Of a DNA stretch of 64,000 nt, positions 32,609-44,900 are shown in pieces. How positions within the stretch are numbered: position 1 is the first letter of the stretch; every line of letters starts with the position of its first letter. Source of the stretch: Hemerocallis citrina (lineage: Eukaryota; Streptophyta; Magnoliopsida; Asparagales; Asphodelaceae). Position numbers and translations under genes: made by a program. The DNA is taken from positions 204,529,326 through 204,593,325 of the forward strand of contig CM030366.1 of NCBI GenBank assembly GCA_017893485.1, given 5' to 3'. Below the pieces are notes generated by a model that was not told where the DNA came from, did not search any database, and saw only the letters and a list, made by a program, of their open reading frames with translations.

Positions 32609-34839
32609 TTACCGTTTACGGCTATCCCGCTTGCGACCGCTTGGTGTGAATTGATTGGGAGGTTGCCGCGTCCTTTTAGGATTTCGCCGTGCGCCGTGTG
32701 GTTGGGGAGAATCAGAATCATCCGACGACTGTTCCTCATCAGTACCTTCGGGATTTGGCTCTTCTCGTGCTTGTTGTCGCTCGCGGATTAGAATTCCCCT
32801 ACTAACAGTTTGTTTTCGCCTCTTACTTATTGGCGGCACGTTGGCGCTCAAATAGGCCTCCACCTGTGGACCTTCACCCGCGTCCTCCAGAGTACGACGG
32901 CACGGGGCTAACATCTCCCGGATTACCGTCTTGAAGCTGTCGGGTATCCTAGTCTTCAGGACGCGAGCAGCTGTTCGGACAACCTCCCATGCATTTTCAA
33001 TCTACAGTTGGTGAAAAATTCCAATTTAAACATCATTCAAAATTAATGTACATAAATTAAACACAGTACATGCGTACAAACTATATGAAATTTGACTGAC
33101 CGCTTTTCGATGTGCCTCAGCCCTTGGTTGGTACATCGGCTGGGAGGAGGAATATGCTGGAGGTGGATCTACCTGGGTGGGGGGAATCGGAAGTTGCACC
33201 CCAGCTGGTACGGCGGCCGTTGGAGAAACGAACAACCGGGTTATTCGCTTGTACCACATCATGTATGCCTGCTGGAGGGAGCCATCGTATGGAATCGCGA
33301 CATACATCAAATTCGGTGTCATTTGACGCCGCATGGTGTTCCAGTTGGCTACATGATAACGATGAAAATCAGCCCAATCGAAGTTGGGCACCCGTCCCGT
33401 TCCCCTGACCTCGTGTAACTTTTTATCGTAAGACCTGACATCGGGAATCTTTTGTTGATATCCGAATTGCCGCAGGACCCTGTCAAGATACTGGAACTCC
33501 ACAACCGAAAAGTTCACAAGAGGTGCAGCCGTCAACCAAAGGGATCTGTCTAGGCAGACTGGAGGAACGCGTTGCAACCTGTCGGCCGAGTACGGTTCCC
33601 AGTTGACGAACTCGTCCCGCAGGTTGTCCAACTCATCTCTGTAGTAGGTAAGCGATTGGCGTGGGTTATCGACCCACGTGTGTCGGCCGGCCCAATATGC
33701 TCCTACAGGAGGTAACAACTCTGCTGCCCCCGGGTCGGCCAAAAATTCCGGTGTAGGCTTAATAATACGGGGACGTCCGATGTGGATGCGTTCCCAACTC
33801 CATATCTGCATCAGCACCATGGGGCCACCCATCTGTACGCCACCTAAAGAACATGTGCACAAATTCCTGTATAGTAGCGCCAGTGCCGCACTCCCCCAAC
33901 TAAGGCGACCCGCATACCGGAAATCCTCCAACAAAGGTAAATCAGCAGCACGGTTGATCCGGATGAGTTCGGGAAGATAAGTCCCCCTATCAAACTAAAA
34001 ATGTATGCACGTGCATAGTACGTCAGGTCATCCTCACCCGACTCGGGGTTCAAATATTCCTCCTCGAACTGAAATTTTAACCAGGTGATGTAAAGTGATT
34101 TACCCTCGAAAGCGTCATCCATCACCTCTTGCTCCGCTTTAAGTTTCGCAGCTTCTATTTGTTCATTCAATACATCTTCATCAGAATCTGCGGGGGCATT
34201 TTCGCGGATATTTTTTTCGGCGGCCTCTTGCATTTGGAGAACTACCAACTGCAGGTCGATACCGAGTAAGTCCCGAACAACTTCAACTCGATCGAAGTCC
34301 ATGTTCCCCGTCACGGCAAACCCATCGACTGGTAGTCCTGTTATCATTGCCACATCCTGTAGGGTCACAGTCATCTCACCCACAGGCAGGTGGAATGTGT
34401 GGGTCTCGGGCCTCCATCGCTCGACTAGAGCTGTAAGGGGTAGCCGATCTAGCTTCACAGAGTGAATGAATCTTGCTCCGTAGAAACCGGCCTCTACCAC
34501 ATACGGCGTGATACGGTCATCCCAAGGAAGAACTGTGTGCTTCCGGAAATTTAATTTTTTATCGGACCCATTCCACACGGCTTCCGATCGGTGTTTGGGT
34601 TGCAGGGTGAGTATGCTTGTGTCCACGGGTCCGGGTGATGTAACCGAGGACGACGGACCTGCCTCAGCCGATGTGGATTGACGGCCACCAACCTGCACGA
34701 ATAAATATAACAAATGTTATTATTGAGATAATGTTACATGTTTGTATTTAAAACCAATAATAGTAATCGATCTTACCTCAGTAGTTGGTGCGCCACTAGT
34801 GTTACCGGACTCGATTCTCGGTTGCCTTGTTCTAGCCAT
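32609..34839 (-). pseudogene. plant mobile domain (PMD, MAIN/MAIL-like) protein gene, three exons, one-base frameshift
   Basis: Minus strand. Exon 1 (34839-34777) encodes MARTRQPRIESG... and ends at GAG/GTAAGA. An 84-base intron follows. Exon 2 (34692-33101) carries the PMD (aminotransferase-like plant mobile domain, PF10536): FYGARFIHSVKLDRLPLTAL, then ALVERWRPETHTFHLPVGEMT, TLQDVAMITGLPVDG and, past a coiled acidic insert, YARAYIFSLIGGLIFP and WGSAALALLYRNLC. The domain continues with GGPMVLMQIWSWERIHIGRP. The frame slips once near 33931-33945 (one base missing). A 99-base intron (33100-33002, GTCAGT...GTAG) leads to exon 3, a basic tail (RRNPKRTRQP) with the stop at 32609-32611. Family members include MAIN/MAIL1-type host proteins and many element-borne copies. 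It is convergent to the transposase, within the same TIRs. Confidence 0.8.
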
Positions 34840-34847
34840 TTAGCTAC

Positions 34848-37494
34848 CTGACAAAAAAATTAAAATGTTGTTGATAAAGATGACAACAAAACAAACATAC
34901 CGAGATTATACTGAAAAACGCACGAACGAAAACAAATAAATCTATAAAACTTTCGTAAATAGGTCGGATTCACGTAGGGCAAGCCACACCAACGTGTACA
35001 AGTGAGTTTCGACTCATGGTGTGCGAGATACGACCGTATACCGCTTTATTAGGTTTTTTTCCAACCTTCAACCGATACGCGGCCGTATGTCTCGGACCGT
35101 GAGTCGAAATTCACTTCTACAACTTCGGGTCACTTTTCATAGGGAACACCTTACAACTCGCCAAGTTTCGTATTTTTTGGAGGTGGTTCGTATCGCTTTC
35201 TAATCGGCCCGTTTTAAAAAAATTCTAAGTCAATAACTTCTCACTTGAGGAATTGACGCAATACCGCGCAAACGGCATCCGAATATTTTAAAACTTTCCG
35301 TCTAGGTGGAATTCACATAGGGAAAGCCACCCGAACTTGTAGAAGCGAGTTTGGAGTCACGGTTCGCGAGATACGGCCGTCTACCGCTTTACTTGGTTTT
35401 TTCCCAACCGTAAGCGATACGCGGCCATATCTCACGAACCGTGAGTTGAAACTCACTTCTACAAGTTGGTTTGGCTTCTCGTGGGTGACACCAACCAAAT
35501 CTCAAAGTTTTGTATTTTTTGGAGGTCGTTTGAAGGGTTTTCTAACCTACCCGCACTTACAAAATTCTAAGTCTAAAACTTCTCATTTGAGGAAGTTGAG
35601 AAAACCGCACAAACGGCATCCGAAAATTTTAAAACTTTCCGAGTTGGTCGGATTCACGTAGGGCAAGCTACCCGAACTTGTAGAAGCGAGTTTCGAGTCA
35701 CGGTTTGCGAGATACGGCTGTCTATCGCTTTACTAGGTTTTTTCCCAACCGTAAGCGATACGCGGCCGTATCTCACGAACCGTGAGTCGAAACTCACTTT
35801 TACAAGTTGGTTTGGCTTCTCGTAGGTGACACCAAAAAAATCGCAAAGTTTCGTATTTTTTGGAGGCCGTTTGAAGGGTTTTCGAAGCTACCCGCACTTA
35901 GAAAATTCTAAGGCTAAAACTTGTAATGCGAGGAAGTTGAGAAAACCGCACAAACGGCATCCGAAAATTTTAAAACTTTCAGAGTTGGTCGGGTTCACGT
36001 AGGGCAAGCAACCCGAACTTGTAGAAGCGAGTTTCGACTCACGGTTTGCGAGATACGACCGTATACCGCTTTATAATAGTTTTTTTCAACCGAAAGCGAT
36101 ACGCGACCGTATCTCTCGAACCGTGAGTCAAAACTCACTTCTACAAGTTCGTTTGGCTTCCCGTAGGTGACACCAACCAATTCGCAAAGTTTCGTATTTT
36201 TTGGAGGCCGTTTGAAGGGTTTTCTAATCTACCCGCACTTAGAAAATTCTAAGTCTAAAACTTGTAGTGCGAAAAAGTTGAGAAAACCGCGCAAACGGTA
36301 CCCGAAAATTATAAATCTTTCCGACTAGGTCGGATTCACGTAGGGCAAGCCACCCGAACTTGTAGAAGCGAGTTTCGACTCACGGTTCGGGAGATACGGC
36401 CGTGTACCGGCTTTAGTTGTTTTTTTCCAACCAAAACCGATACGCGGCCGTATCTCTCGGACCGTGAGTCGAAATTCACTTCTACAACTTCGGGTCACTT
36501 CTCGTACGTGTCACCAACCAAATCGCAAAGTTTCGTATTTTTTGGAGGCCGTTTGGAGGGTTTTCTAATCTACCAGCACTTAAAAAATTCTAAGTCTAAA
36601 ACTTATAATGCGAGAAAGTTGAGAAAACCGCACAAACGGCATCCGAAAATTTTAAAACTTTCAGAGTTGGTCGGGTTCACGTAGGGCAAGCCACCCGAAC
36701 TTGTAGAAGCGAGTTTCGACTCACGGTTTGCGAGATACGACCATATACCGCTTTATAATAGTTTTTTTCAACCGAAAGCGATACGCGACCGTATCTCTCG
36801 AACCTTGAGTCGAAACTCACTTCTACAAGTTCGGGTGGCTTCTCCTTGGGGACACCAACCAGCCCGCAAAGTTTCGTATTTTTGGGAGGTCGTTCGAAGG
36901 ATTTTCTAATCTAATCTAACCGCACTTACAAAATTCTAAGTAAAAAATTCACATGCAGGGAAGTTGAGAAAACCGCACAAACGGCATCCGAAAATTTTAA
37001 AACTTTCCGACTTGGTCGAATTCACGTAGGGTAAGCCACCCGAACTTGTAGAAGCGAGTTTCGAGTCACGGTTTGCGATATACGGCCGTGCACCGCTATA
37101 CTTGGTTTTTTCCAACCGAAAGCAATACGCGGCCGTAACTCTCGAACCGTGAGTCGAAACTCGCTTCTACAAGTGGGTTTGGCTTATACTACGTGAGACG
37201 AACCTACTCGGAAAGTTTCGTATTTTTTACGGTTGTTCGCAGGGTTTTCAACCATAACCGCACTGAAAAGTTTATAACTAATTTCGTATATACAATTCTA
37301 ATTCTACTAGTTACTAATGCAAGCAACGTAATTCGGTAATTGAATATACTTAAGGTCAACCCGAATCTACATCCAAAATCTACTAACGCATTTAAATTTT
37401 TTTCCAATTTCTAAATAAATTACTACACACAAATTCAAAAAAAAATACAAATGTAGATTATTGGGTTAAAAAAATAGTGTATACCTTACGGAAT
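34848..37494 (-). promoter_or_regulatory. inferred 5'-UTR intron of the PMD gene, spanning the right hairpin array
   Basis: The acceptor TTTTTTTGTCAG ends at 34848, eight bases before the ATG. The donor AAG/GTATAC at 37494 is the mirror of 21411. The leader exon would be about 37495-37750, inside the right TIR. Inferred from symmetry with the transposase side; not proved. Confidence 0.4.
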
Positions 37495-37974
37495 AGGTCG
37501 AAATCAAGCCAAGCAATGGGTTTTGGAAGAGAACTAGGGTTCCGATTTCGTACCGAAGAGGGGAAGAGAATCTAGGGTTTCGATCGTCGGAGTTCGAGGG
37601 TTTCGATCTTCGGAGTTGGGAGAGAAGAGGGAGTTCGAGGGTTTCGAGCGTCGGAGCTAGGGTTTTTTAGGGTTTTTTTCCGTCGTTTGGGTTTGGGTTC
37701 GTCGAAGAAAGAAGAAGAGAGCGGAAGAAAGAAGACGAACTGTATGTCGACGAAAATGAAAAAATATAGCCTTAACCCGTTATTTCCAAGAACGGGTTAA
37801 GGCCATCTTTTTAAATAAAATTTTGCCTTAACCCGTTCTTGCCAACGACGGGTTAAGGCAAGATTTTATTAAAAAAAATCTAGACCGTTGGATCTTTGAT
37901 CCAACGGTCCAGATCGAAGTTAGCACGGGTCCGTACGAACCGACCCGTTTCGGCCCGTTTGCAACCGAAGAACG

Positions 37975-37977
<3 letters not shown>
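34950..37977 (-). repeat. right terminal inverted repeat with seven hairpins in ~341-bp units
   Basis: On the plus strand the marker CGTATTTTTTGGAGG occurs near 35169, 35510, 35852, 36193, 36534, 36875 and 37219, spacing 341-344. Hairpins with GATACGGCCG arms lie near 34990-35125, 35330-35465, 35670-35810, 36010-36150, 36355-36490, 36695-36835 and 37040-37180. The outer ~750 bases mirror 20923-21670, ending GAACGCTC at 37977. One unit more than on the left. Confidence 0.85.

Positions 37978-38042
<65 letters not shown>
37978..38042. repeat. (TA)n tract flanking the right MULE end
   Basis: About 64 bases of pure TA dinucleotides, starting directly after the right terminus. Confidence 0.95.
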
Positions 38043-38049
<7 letters not shown>

Positions 38050-38449
38050 AACAATAGGCCAACAATTCATTATTATAATTGAATATATTGCAATAACCAA
38101 TCGCACGTAAACGAAATCACATTAATAAGAATAAACAACTTTATATATCTAAACTATGGCCACAAATATAGCCCGGTAGCGTGGAATTGGGTTATGCATA
38201 ATTAAGGATTATCAAAGCTTGCGACTACTATGGCCACTTCACCTAATTTCCCAAAGGCTACTTCACTTATGCCCGAAGGCCACTTATTTGGCTGAAGGTC
38301 ACTTATTTTCCTGAAGACATTTATAATGCTTCATACCGTTTGGCAAGTACACTTCACTTCTTGGCTGATATGGAGAGTTTTCAATACACTAGCACATTAC
38401 AGTGATTACACTATATTTACTACTTTACTAAAGATCACATTTTTAGTTG
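38043..38449. other. unannotated sequence
   Basis: AT-rich flank with four loose GGCCACTT/AAGGTCACTT-type repeats (38230-38310). Nothing coding. Confidence 0.5.
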
Positions 38450-38465
38450 CATATATATATATATA

Positions 38466-38631
38466 CTAGATTCGCCCGTAGCCACGTGCCTACGGCACGT
38501 CTTCAGAACGATACAGCATATGAAAAATCTTGTAAACAGTAAATCAACAATTATGTAGCTGAAGTTTGAATAGTATGACAATAATTAGTCGTAAATAAAA
38601 ATCCAATAATTAGTCGTAAATAAAAATCCAT

Positions 38632-38710
<79 letters not shown>

Positions 38711-38893
38711 GAGAGAGAGAGAGAGAGAGAGAATTAAATAAATAAATGAGTTGTTTTGGGGGGGAATTTGAATTTGAGTTTTTGGGAAAAACTTTTGTGG
38801 GAAAAATGTGTTTTGTGAGGTTAGATCTGGACATTTGATTTTGGGGTGATTGAAGAAGAGTCACTTGATAACTTTCTTTGTGTTTTATTTTAT
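38466..38893 (-). mobile_element. short non-autonomous Helitron, copy 1
   Basis: The minus-strand 3' end is CTAG followed by T (38466-38469, T at 38465). It is preceded by the hairpin ACGTGCC-TAC-GGCACGT (38484-38500). The other end (near 38893) reads, on the minus strand, TATAAAATAAAACACAAAGA, matching the 5' end of the Helitron at 40097. It contains a long (TA)n(GA)n tract (38637-38732). Transposition by a rolling-circle Rep/helicase supplied elsewhere is known for the class. Confidence 0.65.
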
Positions 38894-38894
38894 A

Positions 38895-39440
38895 CTAGAT
38901 TTGCCCGTGGCCACGTGCCTATGACACGTCTTCGGAACGATACAGCATATGAAAGTCTTGTAAATAGTAAAACAACAATTATGTAGCTCAAGTTCGTATA
39001 GTAAAACAATAATTAGTTGTAAATAAAAGTTCATGTTTTCATTAGTATATGTTGAAAATTAATTATAAACGAGGGTGTAAAATCCAACTTCTTAGAACTT
39101 TGAGTGTGGAAAATGATGAAATTTAACTGTTGATGTGATATTAGCTATTTTCAATGTAATATGAGGCTATGAGCAATAAAAAATTGCATTAAAAATCTAA
39201 AAATATAAATTTCTGAGTAAATAGAGAGAATGAGTGAGAGAGAGAGAGAGAGAAATAAATAAATAAATAAATAAATGAGTTGTTTTGGGGGATTTGAATT
39301 TGAATTTTAGGGAAAAAATTTTGGCGGGAAAATATGTTTTGTGAGGTTAGATCTGGACCATTGATTTCAACTCTATTGAATAAGAGTCACTTGATAGCTT
39401 TCTTTGTGTTTTATTATATATATATATAGAGAGAGAGATA
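38895..39440 (-). mobile_element. short non-autonomous Helitron, copy 2, head-to-tail with copy 1
   Basis: The minus-strand 3' end CTAG lies at 38895-38898, with the same adjoining sequence as copy 1 (GCCCGTGGCCACGTGCC on the plus strand). The 5' end near 39420-39430 reads TATATAATAAAACACAAAGA on the minus strand. It has the same orientation as copy 1 and abuts it within two bases, so it is a tandem pair. The internal GA run and GAGTTGTTTTGGGGGATTTG are also shared. Confidence 0.65.
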
Positions 39441-39443
39441 AAT

Positions 39444-39787
39444 CTTCGGTTGCACAATACTTTGGTAAGCACTTTGTGAAAACTCATGAAATAGAGACCT
39501 TATGAAAAATTCGAACCGCTCATATTGTTCTATATGCCTAAGATAGCCTAACAATAAAAAATCAATTAATTTGAAATTCATTTGTCCATGATTTACATCA
39601 TCACAAAATTGTATGGCTGAAAATTCTAACAGCATGATGGATGGGCAAATGAACTTCAAATTACTTGATTTTTTATTGTTAGGCTATCTTAGGCATATAG
39701 AACAATATGACCGGTTCGAATTTTTCATAGGGTCTTTATTTCGTGAGTGTTCACGGAGTGCTCACCAAAAGTAGTGTGCAACCGAAG
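39444..39787. mobile_element. 344-bp foldback MITE sharing the terminus of the large MULE
   Basis: Nearly the whole element is an inverted repeat, with arms of about 165 bases. The left end is CTTCGGTTGCACAATACTTT; the right end on the minus strand is CTTCGGTTGCACACTACTTT. The first 11 bases (CTTCGGTTGCA) equal positions 8-18 of the large MULE's terminus. It is flanked by (TA)n(GA)n on the left and (TA)n on the right, as the MULE is. No coding capacity. Confidence 0.8.
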
Positions 39788-39789
39788 GG

Positions 39790-39790
<1 letters not shown>

Positions 39791-39847
<57 letters not shown>
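39791..39847. repeat. (TA)n tract
   Basis: About 57 bases of TA dinucleotides next to the foldback element. Confidence 0.95.
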
Positions 39848-39849
<2 letters not shown>

Positions 39850-40096
39850 TTTGTGATTTAATTCTACTCGTGAGTCCTGGAATATTATTAATTAAACTCA
39901 AAATCTAATATCTGAATGAAGAAATAAAATCAGGGGCGAAGACTAATGTATTGTCCTCTTTCTATTTGTGTTTGTATCAGTGTTACCTGGTTCAATACAT
40001 TTCGGTTCGTGGTACGGGTATGAGATTGTGATTTGTTGCCTTGAACGGTACTTGGTATGGAGGGGGTAGGATGAATTTGGACTTTCATTTGAGTAA
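39848..40096. other. unannotated sequence
   Basis: Sequence between the foldback element and the plus-strand Helitron. No feature seen. Confidence 0.5.
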
Positions 40097-40228
40097 TCTA
40101 TATAATAAAACACAAAGAAAAGCAATCAGGTGGCTCTCCTTTAATAATAAGAAAATCAATGGTCCATATCTAAGCTCCCAAAAGACCCCCCCGCTTCCGC
40201 CCCAAAACAACTCCTTTATTTATTTAAT

Positions 40229-40272
<44 letters not shown>

Positions 40273-41674
40273 AGATCAGTTTGCTCCCTCTATTTCCCAA
40301 TCCAGAGAGCTCCAATTTCTCTCTCTCTCCCCTAGGGTTTTTAAGCCACTAACTCCAATCCCTAAAACTATTTTCTTAAACCTTCGCTTCCATTCCAGTG
40401 GTGAAGCCTCCATTGTCCTCTAAAGCGCGAATCTCAAAACAAATCCAAATCCAAATCTAGTGTCAAAACACAATTAAGAGGTCGTCGCCGATATCTGAAT
40501 CGCTGCAGATTCCGTATCGGCGACTCTCCACCACTATTTCGAGCGCAAAAATCAAGCGACTCCATATCGGTGACTCTCCTCCACCAAATCGAGAGCCTCT
40601 ACATGCGATGCGGCAACTCTAATTTCATCTCATTAACCGAATTCTCATTCTAATTTTTAATTTTGTGTGCAGGGGATTACTCATTTTTTACTGACTCGAA
40701 TTTTGTGTGTACATGGGATCTAAGTTCAAAGAGGTATGATTGTTTTTTTTTTTATTTAAAAAATTTTAATTTGGTGATTTATTTGATGAGTTTTTTATTG
40801 GTTTTGATTTAAGGTGTACGCAAGTGAGAGATGAATTATTTGGTGGCCTTAATTTGGGCTTCCAAACCATAGCAGGACAAGTAAGCTGATCAGCAACCTA
40901 AAATAACTTGGCAAATATGTAACATTAATTTCTTTTCTACAAGAGAATATACTATCAAGAAGTGTTCACTTCACTGGTTATTAGAAACCATGGATAACAT
41001 AACATATAAAAACTTTTAATATATATATGTTTAGATATACAGGATTAGGATCACTGGAATTTATCAGTGAAGGGTGCAAACTCTCCACTTAAGAAAGACA
41101 GCTAAAGTAAATTTGTTATTGATCCATTTTGATTTTTTTTAGTAAAGGTGCAATGGGGAGACAAAGTGGAGATAAAAGAAATGATTAGCTTGGATTAGAG
41201 TTTTGAGAACTTCATGTATTACATTTTGGTTGAAATAATAATAAGAGATATTTTAATTGCAAACTGAGTCTCAGACAAACAAATATTTAGATTTTTAGTA
41301 TTGTAGATACTTTCACACCTGCACTTGGGTTACCATTATATTTAAACATGCTCATAGTGGTTATGGGATTAGAGTAAGCTCTATACAACCTACATGATCA
41401 TGTACTTGCATAACTATTATAAGCATCTAAAAGTGATGCTGAAGTTAAAAAAAATTCTATGCAGTGTTTGTAACAAACTATATACATTCCAGGTAAGTTC
41501 AAGCTAATGATCAAGAAGGCGATGGTTGAGCTTAAAGGTAGATATACTGCTTCCTCATATAATATGTTTTTTATTTCAATTAATTTGCTGGAGCTTCAAA
41601 ACTATTTTATATAATTAAACCAGGTGCACCGTTCCAAAGACGTGTCGTAGGTACGTGTTAACGGGCAAACCTAG
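40097..41674 (+). mobile_element. 1.58-kb Helitron with a possible captured gene fragment
   Basis: The 5' end is TCTATATAATAAAACACAAA after A (40096). The 3' end is CTAG followed by T (41675), with an ACGTGTCGTAGGTACGT stem-loop-like segment about 15 bases before it. These fit Helitron rules (TC...CTRR in an A/T target, no duplication). The interior (about 40230-40690) has a CT-rich leader, CCCTAGGGTTTTTAAG and a TTTTGTGTGCAG acceptor-like site, resembling the 5' UTR and first introns of a host gene. No Rep/helicase: non-autonomous. Confidence 0.7.
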
Positions 41675-41777
41675 TATATATACGATTTGCACATTTGCAA
41701 ATAGAGACTACAGAAAATTAATATATAAAAGAACTAATTACTTGTGTTGTTAAATATAAGAGTTATAATCTAGTCAA

Positions 41778-41782
41778 ACCAT
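41778..41782. other. Copia element target-site duplication ACCAT (left)
   Basis: ACCAT directly precedes the LTR at 41783 and recurs at 46319-46323 after the other LTR. Confidence 0.9.
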
Positions 41783-41974
41783 TGAAGAAAATAATTTTGG
41801 GAAAAATTCTTATTCTTATTGTTATTCTTTATTCTTCACTGTATACATCTATATATAAGGATTACATTCTTGGAGAAGAAGAAAAGAGATTGAGAGAAGA
41901 TTGGGAAGAGGAGAGATTTGGAGAATCTGTTTCCTATATTAGGAAACAGAATATACAATTACTGTATTTCAACA
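41783..41974 (-). mobile_element. 3' LTR of the Copia element
   Basis: Minus strand TGTTGAAATACAG ... TTTTCTTCA. A TATATATAG stretch near 41860 may serve as TATA. Almost identical to 46127-46318. Confidence 0.9.
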
Positions 41975-41990
41975 CTCCTCCTCAAGTTGG
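41975..41990 (-). promoter_or_regulatory. polypurine tract of the Copia element
   Basis: Minus strand CCAACTTGAGGAGGAG directly upstream of the 3' LTR, overlapping the last codons of pol (stop 41982-41984). Confidence 0.8.
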
Positions 41991-44900
41991 TGCATAGATA
42001 TCGAGCATGCCCAACTTGTCAACAAATTTCAAGAAGAGCCGACTCGAAACAGCCTTGGTTAAGACATCTGCGAGTTGATCTTCTGACTTCACCTTGGATA
42101 TCTCAATAACTTTCTCATCTAATTTTTCTTTGATGAAGAATCTGTCCACCTCTACATGTTTCGTCCTATCATGCTGAACTGGATTAGCTGCAATATCACA
42201 CGCCGCTTGACTGTCACAATACACCTTCATAGGTTCCTTTGGACCATAGCCTAAGTCCTGCAACAGGAGTTTCAGCCATAAAGCTTCTGTTATACTTAAA
42301 GCTACTCCGCGATACTCAGCCTCTGCACTAGAGCGTGCAACAACATTTTGCTTCTTGCTCCTCCATGTAACTAAATTTCCTCCAACAAATGTGAAATATC
42401 CTGAAGTGGAGCGCCTATCGATTGTAGATCCTGCCCAATCAGCATCAGTATATGCCTCAACCTTCAAGTGACCATATTTTGCAAATAAGACTCCTTTTCC
42501 TGGGGCTGACTTAATGTATCTCATAATTCTCATCACCGTGTCCATATGTTGTTCCCGAGGTGCATGCATAAACTGGCTTACCACACTTAAAGCATATGAC
42601 AAATCTGGCCGTGTATGTGCAAGATACATTAGTCGTCCAACCAATCTCTGATATCTTTCCTTATCACAAGGCACTTGATCAGCTTCGTTGCATAGTTTCA
42701 GTCCTTCTTCCAATGGTGTACTAATCGGTTGACAGGCAGACATTCCAGTTTCCTTCAATAAATCCAGAGCATATTTTCTTTGAGAAAGAAATATCCCCTT
42801 TCTTGAGCGAGAAACTTCAATACCAAGGAAGTATCTCAAAGAACCAAGATCTTTCATTTCGAACTCTTGTGACAAGTAGTACTTTAATGCCTTCATCTCC
42901 TCGGGATCATCTCCAGTTACTATCATATCATCAACATAAATAATGAGAGCAGTAATTTTACCTTCTTTCCTTTTTAGGAATAGAGTATGATCAGAATTAC
43001 TCTGATCGTATCCGAATGTCCTCATTGATTTGGTAAATCTCCCAAACCAGGCTCTTGGCGACTGCTTCAGTCCATACAATGCTTTCTTCAGACGACATAC
43101 TTTGTTGTTGTGTTGAACTGGTCTGTTCGACCCTGGTGGAAGATCCATATAGACTTCTTCTGTCAATTCCCCATGCAAAAATGCATTCTTCACATCAAAT
43201 TGCTCCAACGGCCAGTCAAGATTTGCAGCAAGTGACAGTAGAACTCGAATAGTGTTGAACTTTGCCACAGGTGCAAATGTTTCGTCATAATCAATTCCAT
43301 AAGTTTGAGTGTACCCTTTGGCAACAAGCCTTGCCTTGTACCGCTCTATCGAACCATCCGATTTATATTTCACTGTATAAATCCATCTGCATCCTACTGG
43401 CTTCTTCCCTGCTGGCAGCTCGACTATCTCCCAAGTCTCATTCTTCTTCAAGGACTTCATCTCCTCATCCATAGCTGCTTTCCACCTTGGATCGGCTAAG
43501 GCTTCCTGCACACTATTAGGAATAGATACAGCAGATAATTGATTTACAAATGACTTATTTGATTCAGACAATCGGTGAGTGGACACATAATGACTCATGG
43601 GATACTTGACATTACTAGTGGGATTAGGCTCGTAAGTGGGTTTGGGGATACCTCTAGTAGTACGGTTTGGGAGTTCTCTTCTTGGAGCTTCGGACAGCGA
43701 TGACGATTGGTTTTGGGGTTCTGCTGGGAGTAGATATAGATCTGATGGTATTGGTGGTGGAGATGGCTCAGATGGTGCTGGTGGTGGAGATGGCTCATCT
43801 TCATGGAGGTTTGGCACTGACTGCAGATCTTCGTGAAAATTTTCTTCCTCCTCAACCAAGTCTTCATTCGAGTAATCGTCATTACTTACATCCTGATTTT
43901 CTCCTCTTATATCTGATTGTTCAGTTTGAATAGTAACTACTTCATCATAGGCAAGAGTTTGAACTTCATTTCGGTGCTCCCCCTGAAGTTCAACCTCAGA
44001 GGAAAAATACATCTCATCCTCATGGGACACAACATCCATAGTCACAAATATTTTTTGAGTTGGTGGGTGATAGCACCGATACCCTTTCTTATTCTGTGCA
44101 TATCCCACGAAAACACAGCGGACAGCTCGAGGAGCTAACTTATTGCGTTCATGTTGATGAAGATGAACAAATGCAACACACCCAAACACACGAGGTGGCA
44201 AGTTGACGAATTTTGGTGCATTCACAGCTTCAGTTAATGCTTGAAACGGTGTGAGAAAGTTTAGGATATTAGAGGGAACTCGGTTGATTAAGTATGCAGC
44301 AGAAGCAAGGGCTTCTCCCCAATAAATGAGTGGCAGATTTCCATGGATGAGAGAAGCACGGACCACTTCGAGCAAGTGTCTATTTTTCCTTTCTGCAACT
44401 CCATTCTGTTGAGGTGTATACGAGCATGTAGTCTGATGAATAATTCCATGTTCCACTAAATATTGTTGCAGATTTGAACTCAGGTACTCTCCGCCATTAT
44501 CACTCCTAAGAACTTGAATTTGTGATTTATACTGAATCATAACATGCTTGTGAAATTTCTGAAACAAACCACTAACTTCACTTTTCGACTTCATCAAACA
44601 AATCCAGGTCATACGGGTACAGTCATCAATAAAGGTCACAAACCATTTGGCTCCTCCAAATGTAGTGATTTTGGATGGACCCCAAACATCAGAATGAATA
44701 ATCATAAAAGGAAGGGAGCTTCTACTTGGACTTGGAGGAAAAGAGACACGATGACCTTTTGCAAGTTCACACACATCACACCGAAAGGCAGATATATCCA
44801 ATTTTAAAAATAAACTTGGAAATAATTTCTTCAAATAACCAAAAGAAGCATGCCCTAGACGTCGATGCCACAGCCAAATATCTGATTTCTTCTTCTCATC

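Noticed and set aside
33844..33934. Interpreting the overlap of the two PMD frames as an intron
   Set aside because: No GT-AG pair fits; a one-base slip explains the change.
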